Of a stretch of 15,099 bases of DNA, positions 14,579 to 15,099 are shown piece by piece. A program made the position numbers and the translations under genes. The notes beneath the pieces were generated by a model. That model was not told the origin of the DNA, searched no databases, and was given only the letters and a program-made list of their open reading frames with translations. Every line of letters starts with the position of its first letter. Positions within the stretch are counted from its first letter, which is position 1. This stretch comes from CAYLZW01 sp964388085 (lineage in GTDB: Bacteria; Myxococcota; UBA727; CAYLZW01): positions 1 to 15,099 of the forward strand of contig CAYLZW010000126.1 in the NCBI GenBank assembly GCA_964388085.1, in the 5' to 3' direction.

Positions 14579-15099
14579 ATGAGCGAGCACGACGAGATAG
14601 AGGCGAGCGCCGCCGAGAACGGCGCGGATGACTCGCGTGACGCGGGGCTCAAGACCGTTCGGGCCGGCAACGAAGACATGTGGGTGGAGGCGCGCGGCGA
14701 CTTCGAGGAGAAGGACGTCACGGGCTATGTGCCGTCGCCCGAGTCCGAGCAGCTGCGCGTCCAGGTGTCGCACTTCGAGGGGCCGCTCGATCTGCTGCTG
14801 CACCTCATCGAGAAGCACACGCTCGACATCTTCGACATCCCCATCTCGCGCATCACCGCCGAGTACCTGAAGGTGCTCGACGACATGCGCTCGCTCGACC
14901 TCGACATCGCGGGCGAATTCCTGCTGATGGCCTCGAGGCTGGCGCACATCAAGAGCCGCATGCTGCTGCCGAAGGAGGAGCGGCCGGACGACGAGGACGA
15001 CGACGACGGCATCGACCCGCGCATGGAGCTGGTCAAGCGCCTCATCGAGTACGCCATCTTCCGCGACGCCGCCCAGAAGCTCGCCGGGCGCGAGTGGCT
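14579..15099 (+). CDS. scpA: Segregation and condensation protein A, 3' truncated
   Basis: The frame from ATG 14579 stays open to the window end, giving 173 residues, so the C-terminus is missing. GGGA at 14571-14574 is a modest ribosome site. The ScpA N-terminal domain is clear from residue 66: FEGPLDLLLHLIEKHTLDIF, then DIPISRITAEYL, then LDLDIAGEFLLMASRLAHIK and SRMLLPKEE. ScpA is the kleisin that joins SMC heads with ScpB to compact and segregate the chromosome. In most bacteria the FEGPLDLLL motif is near the start; here about 60 acidic, probably disordered residues come first. Alternative in-frame starts exist at ATG 14678 and GTG 14729, without clear ribosome sites. An acidic DDEDDDDG insert follows the first domain (residues 137-144). 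It is expected to be followed by scpB, outside the window. Confidence 0.93.
   Translation, partial: MSEHDEIEASAAENGADDSRDAGLKTVRAGNEDMWVEARGDFEEKDVTGYVPSPESEQLRVQVSHFEGPLDLLLHLIEKHTLDIFDIPISRITAEYLKVLDDMRSLDLDIAGEFLLMASRLAHIKSRMLLPKEERPDDEDDDDGIDPRMELVKRLIEYAIFRDAAQKLAGREW

Overview
The window is GC-rich (roughly 70% by eye, strong G/C bias at third codon positions) with long spurious antisense frames, as expected in a high-GC bacterium. Several traits suggest a deltaproteobacterium in the broad sense, most likely Myxococcota: an LPP20/FlgT-like/FecR envelope cluster, a lipoprotein with one MopE-type CNGxDDxCDG motif plus Hydin-like Ig repeats, an exported START-like protein, and short-leader genes. 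This taxonomic call is inference. No mobile-element transposase, rRNA, tRNA or CRISPR array was seen.

Layout. (1) 1-2640, plus strand: an apparent operon of three exported proteins: an LPP20-like protein (5' end cut by the window edge), a FlgT-like protein and a FecR-domain protein. (2) 2641-2896: intergenic stretch with a perfect 16-bp hairpin that belongs to a dispersed repeat family. (3) 2897-4072: an exported, appendage-like protein of lower GC than its neighbours. (4) 4192-10274, plus strand: a compact run encoding an AMIN/Amidase_3 cell-wall amidase, the PII uridylyltransferase GlnD, a XerD-type recombinase (ATGA overlap with glnD) and an exported START-like protein. (5) 10275-10466: a roughly 180-bp nested palindrome of octamers with terminal inverted repeats, lying between convergent genes. 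(6) 13629-10467, minus strand: two overlapping lipoprotein genes. (7) 13630-13865: a divergent intergenic region with an AT-rich, dif-like inverted repeat and a third copy of the octamer palindrome. (8) 13866-15099, plus strand: a site-2-protease-like M50 peptidase followed by scpA, which is cut by the right edge.

How it fits together. The core genes serve cell-wall cleavage (amidase), nitrogen signalling (GlnD), chromosome dimer resolution (XerD) and chromosome condensation (ScpA). The accessory genes are exported or lipid-anchored envelope proteins. The least explained signals are non-coding: a three-copy family of palindromes built from 8-bp units, and an AT-rich inverted repeat resembling a Xer/dif site. 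No complete new defence or mobile system is evident.
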